A stretch of DNA of 23,641 nt from a virus. The stretch covers positions 1 to 23,641 of the IMG/VR virus record IMGVR_UViG_3300042691_000538; one strand, given 5' to 3'. Made by a program: the position numbers and the translations under genes. Below, one piece after another: positions 21,496 to 23,641 of the stretch (its first letter is position 1; every line of letters begins with the position of its first letter). Under the pieces are notes generated by a model that saw nothing but the letters and a program-made list of their open reading frames with translations, did not search any database and was not told the DNA's origin.

Positions 21496-23641
21496 ATGCC
21501 AATCTACGAATACAAAGGTCTGCATTATGATATTGATACAGACGATGCGGCTGCGGCTAAGGCAAAAATCCTTGGGTTTTTAGGAAGTCAAGGCCAACCT
21601 GCTCCCGCCCCTGCCCCCGTTGCTGCCCTAGCTCCCGCTCCTGCTCCTGCTCCCGCACCTGAACTCGATGCAGAAACTCAAAAACTTGCACGTTTAGCGG
21701 CTAACCCCCCAGCCGCACAAAATATAAATCCTGCTTTACGACCAACGCAGCAAGTAGCTCCTACTCCAGCTACTCCAATAGCACAAAAGCCCGCAGCCCA
21801 ATCGTTCTTGCCACCACCCGCGCCTAAGCCAGAACCGGACAGAAGTTTTTCTCCGATTGAAGAAGCTTCAAAGGCGGTTGTTAGTGCGGCTACTATTGGC
21901 ATCCCAAGTTCAGTTGAGCAGTTTAAACTGGCCGGTAGTGCCGATGTTCTTGGTAATACCATCCAACGTTTGCAACTACTAGACCAGATTGACAAAGGGC
22001 AAATCAAGTCTCCCAACGAGCTGCCCCGTGACCCACAAGCACGTATGTATTTTGCTTCTAACCCAGAAGTACGTGGTCGACTACGGGATTCAATCACTAA
22101 AGACCTAACTAATAATAAAGAGTTTGTAAACGCCTCACTTGGCTTGCTGTCTCAGTACCAACGCGAAAACCAAAAGTACAAGCCACGGCAAGAAAAAGTT
22201 TTAGAAGTTGAGAGCGCCGCCGATTTTGGTAATTGGCTAGCCAGTAGCATTGGTTCTGGTGCGGTGTACGCCATACCTTCTATCATTGCTGCGATCACTA
22301 CAAAACAACCGGGCTTGCTTGCTTTGGGAACTGGTATGGGCTACAGCGAAGCTGTTAGCAACCGCCTTGAAGCAATGGCTGCGGAACTTAAAACTTTACC
22401 ACCAGAAGAAAGAGCCGCTCGTGTAGCCCAAAGGCTACAAGAAACCGACGACGTTAATTTAGCCGTTGCAATTAGTTCTGGCGCATTAGATTTAGTGCTT
22501 GGCCCTGCGGCTAAAGTAGCTAAAGAAGGCGTTAAAGGTTTTATAAAATCGGCGGGCCGCGCAGGTGCGGCTAAAGAATTAGTTAAAGAATTTCCCAAAC
22601 AATTCGGTCAAGAGTTTGTAGCCGGTGCTGGTCAAGAAGGCGCACAGGCCGCAGGTAAAGTTCAAACTGGCGAGCGTAAAAACTTTGCTACCTTGCAAAC
22701 CGCCAAAGAAATGTTTGAATCTGGCGCAAAAGAAGGCGTTGGTTCTATTGCTCCTACAGCAGGTCTGGGCGCTATCAACATAGCTACAACGCCCGGCGCT
22801 CCAAAAGCAGCTACGGAAGAAAAAGAAAAAATCGAGCCAATTTTTGAGTCAGAAACAGAACAGGAACAACCTGCGCCCCCCGTTGATAAACGCCAAGCAC
22901 TTAAAGACGCCTTAGCTAAACGTAGAAAACCTGCGGCTGAGGAACAATCTGCGCCCGCTACGGTGGTATCGGAAGCTGCTCCTATTAAAGAACAAGCAAC
23001 ACCAGAACAAATTAAAGAAGCCGCCGCTATATTAGAGCGTCGTGGATTTGATCCTGATGATGCTTTAAGAATAGCAACTGCTAGGCTTGGCGGAACACCA
23101 GAGGTTACACAGACAAATGCGCCTATTGAAGAGGGAGCGGAAGATGCTACAAAACCTATCAGTGAAGCAGGTGGAGAGAGCCCTGCGTTACCTGCACAAT
23201 CAGCCGACAACGTTCCCACCACCACAGGAGTTAGAGAAGCTGAACGAGATGGAGTGGTTTCTACTAGACCGGATGTTGCAGAGCCTACTGAAGGAAAAGG
23301 AACTGAGCCCGTTGCAGTAACGGATGAAGAAGCGTACGCCAAACGTACCAAAGACGATCCAACCGCCCCTGCCTATAGCGATACTGATGCTCGTATTAAA
23401 CGTATTGCTGACCGTTATGAACAGGCAGGTGATACAGGCACGGCTATGTTGGTTCGTGATATACCAAATAAACGTCGTCCTTCTCTTGTAGAAACAGCGG
23501 AGTTGGAAATTGACCAAGATCAAATATTTAAAGAACGAGCAGAAAAAGCATCTACTGAAACAAAAATAGAAACTAAAGGAGCCGACGTTGGCACTGAAAC
23601 CACTGAAACCGTCAAAACAACGCAAGAAGGACAAGCGGCAT
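21496..23641 (+). CDS. Large polyvalent/ejection-type protein (partial, open at the right edge)
   Basis: At least 715 residues with no stop before the window ends. The start is ATG 21496 behind AAGGTAGG. The N-terminus MPIYEYKGLHYDIDTDD, followed by AAAAKAKILGFL, is a small domain I associate with large polyvalent phage proteins. An Ala-Pro linker (about 37-57) and a helical region follow. Residues about 243-432 are Ala/Gly-rich with GGxx-type helices (AVYAIPSIIAAIT, GALDLVLGPAAKVAKEGVKG, FPKQFGQEFVAGAGQEGAQA), resembling the domain at 942-1132 of the giant protein. The remainder is charged linker with a small helical element (IKEAAAILERRGFDPDDALR). Any catalytic domain would lie beyond the window. 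Confidence 0.75.
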   Translation, partial: MPIYEYKGLHYDIDTDDAAAAKAKILGFLGSQGQPAPAPAPVAALAPAPAPAPAPELDAETQKLARLAANPPAAQNINPALRPTQQVAPTPATPIAQKPAAQSFLPPPAPKPEPDRSFSPIEEASKAVVSAATIGIPSSVEQFKLAGSADVLGNTIQRLQLLDQIDKGQIKSPNELPRDPQARMYFASNPEVRGRLRDSITKDLTNNKEFVNASLGLLSQYQRENQKYKPRQEKVLEVESAADFGNWLASSIGSGAVYAIPSIIAAITTKQPGLLALGTGMGYSEAVSNRLEAMAAELKTLPPEERAARVAQRLQETDDVNLAVAISSGALDLVLGPAAKVAKEGVKGFIKSAGRAGAAKELVKEFPKQFGQEFVAGAGQEGAQAAGKVQTGERKNFATLQTAKEMFESGAKEGVGSIAPTAGLGAINIATTPGAPKAATEEKEKIEPIFESETEQEQPAPPVDKRQALKDALAKRRKPAAEEQSAPATVVSEAAPIKEQATPEQIKEAAAILERRGFDPDDALRIATARLGGTPEVTQTNAPIEEGAEDATKPISEAGGESPALPAQSADNVPTTTGVREAERDGVVSTRPDVAEPTEGKGTEPVAVTDEEAYAKRTKDDPTAPAYSDTDARIKRIADRYEQAGDTGTAMLVRDIPNKRRPSLVETAELEIDQDQIFKERAEKASTETKIETKGADVGTETTETVKTTQEGQAA

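Noticed and set aside
1-23641. tRNA genes, integrase, attachment sites, insertion sequences, rho-independent terminators
   Set aside because: None was recognised by reading both strands; gene junctions are too short for most of them. A covariance or terminator search could still find weak cases.

Overview
The window is a stretch of a tailed bacteriophage genome. Every supported gene is on the + strand. Genes abut or overlap by 1-4 bases, most starts are ATG with AAGGAG-type ribosome sites, and there are no tRNAs, integrase, transposase, repressor or host genes. The gene types (SU10/P22-like head-tail adaptor and nozzle candidates, very long internal or ejection-type proteins, no tape measure, sheath or baseplate genes) point to a short-tailed, podovirus-like phage. 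GTA-type 3-TM holin and GH108 endolysin families are common in phages of Gram-negative bacteria, often Alpha- and Betaproteobacteria. The host cannot be fixed from the sequence. The 2-oxoglutarate oxygenases and glycine-rich adhesin recall aquatic phages.

Layout. 1-644: the end of an upstream protein and two small basic proteins. 641-1480: head-tail adaptor candidate carrying a beta-type insertion. 1477-6361: six structural or fibre proteins, including one built of ten exact-length 20-residue repeats and a 625-residue protein with two tandem glycine-rich adhesin modules. 6364-9027: a small fibre-associated protein, three 2OG-Fe(II) oxygenases with a small structural-type protein among them, and a further small conserved-type protein. 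9024-10888: a lysis block with a 31-residue membrane peptide, a protein with an N-terminal signal or anchor, a coiled-coil protein, a 2-TM protein, a GH108 endolysin and a 3-TM holin. 10898-13119: nozzle-like protein and a small fibre-tip-like protein. 13119-23641: a giant 1622-residue repeat-rich protein and four further long, low-complexity proteins that look like internal or ejected virion proteins. The last runs off the window.

The genes probably form one late transcription unit making the neck, tail, adhesins, lysis proteins and injected proteins. The oxygenases sit directly behind the adhesin, so they may modify fibre proteins or act on the host; that is inference. The most unusual features are the oxygenase trio, the tandem glycine-rich adhesin, the 10 x 20-residue repeat protein, and the giant protein with a 55-residue domain duplicated within it and seen again in the next gene, plus a 378-bp coding minisatellite. 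No promoter or terminator was recognised, and no gap over 300 bases lacks a gene.
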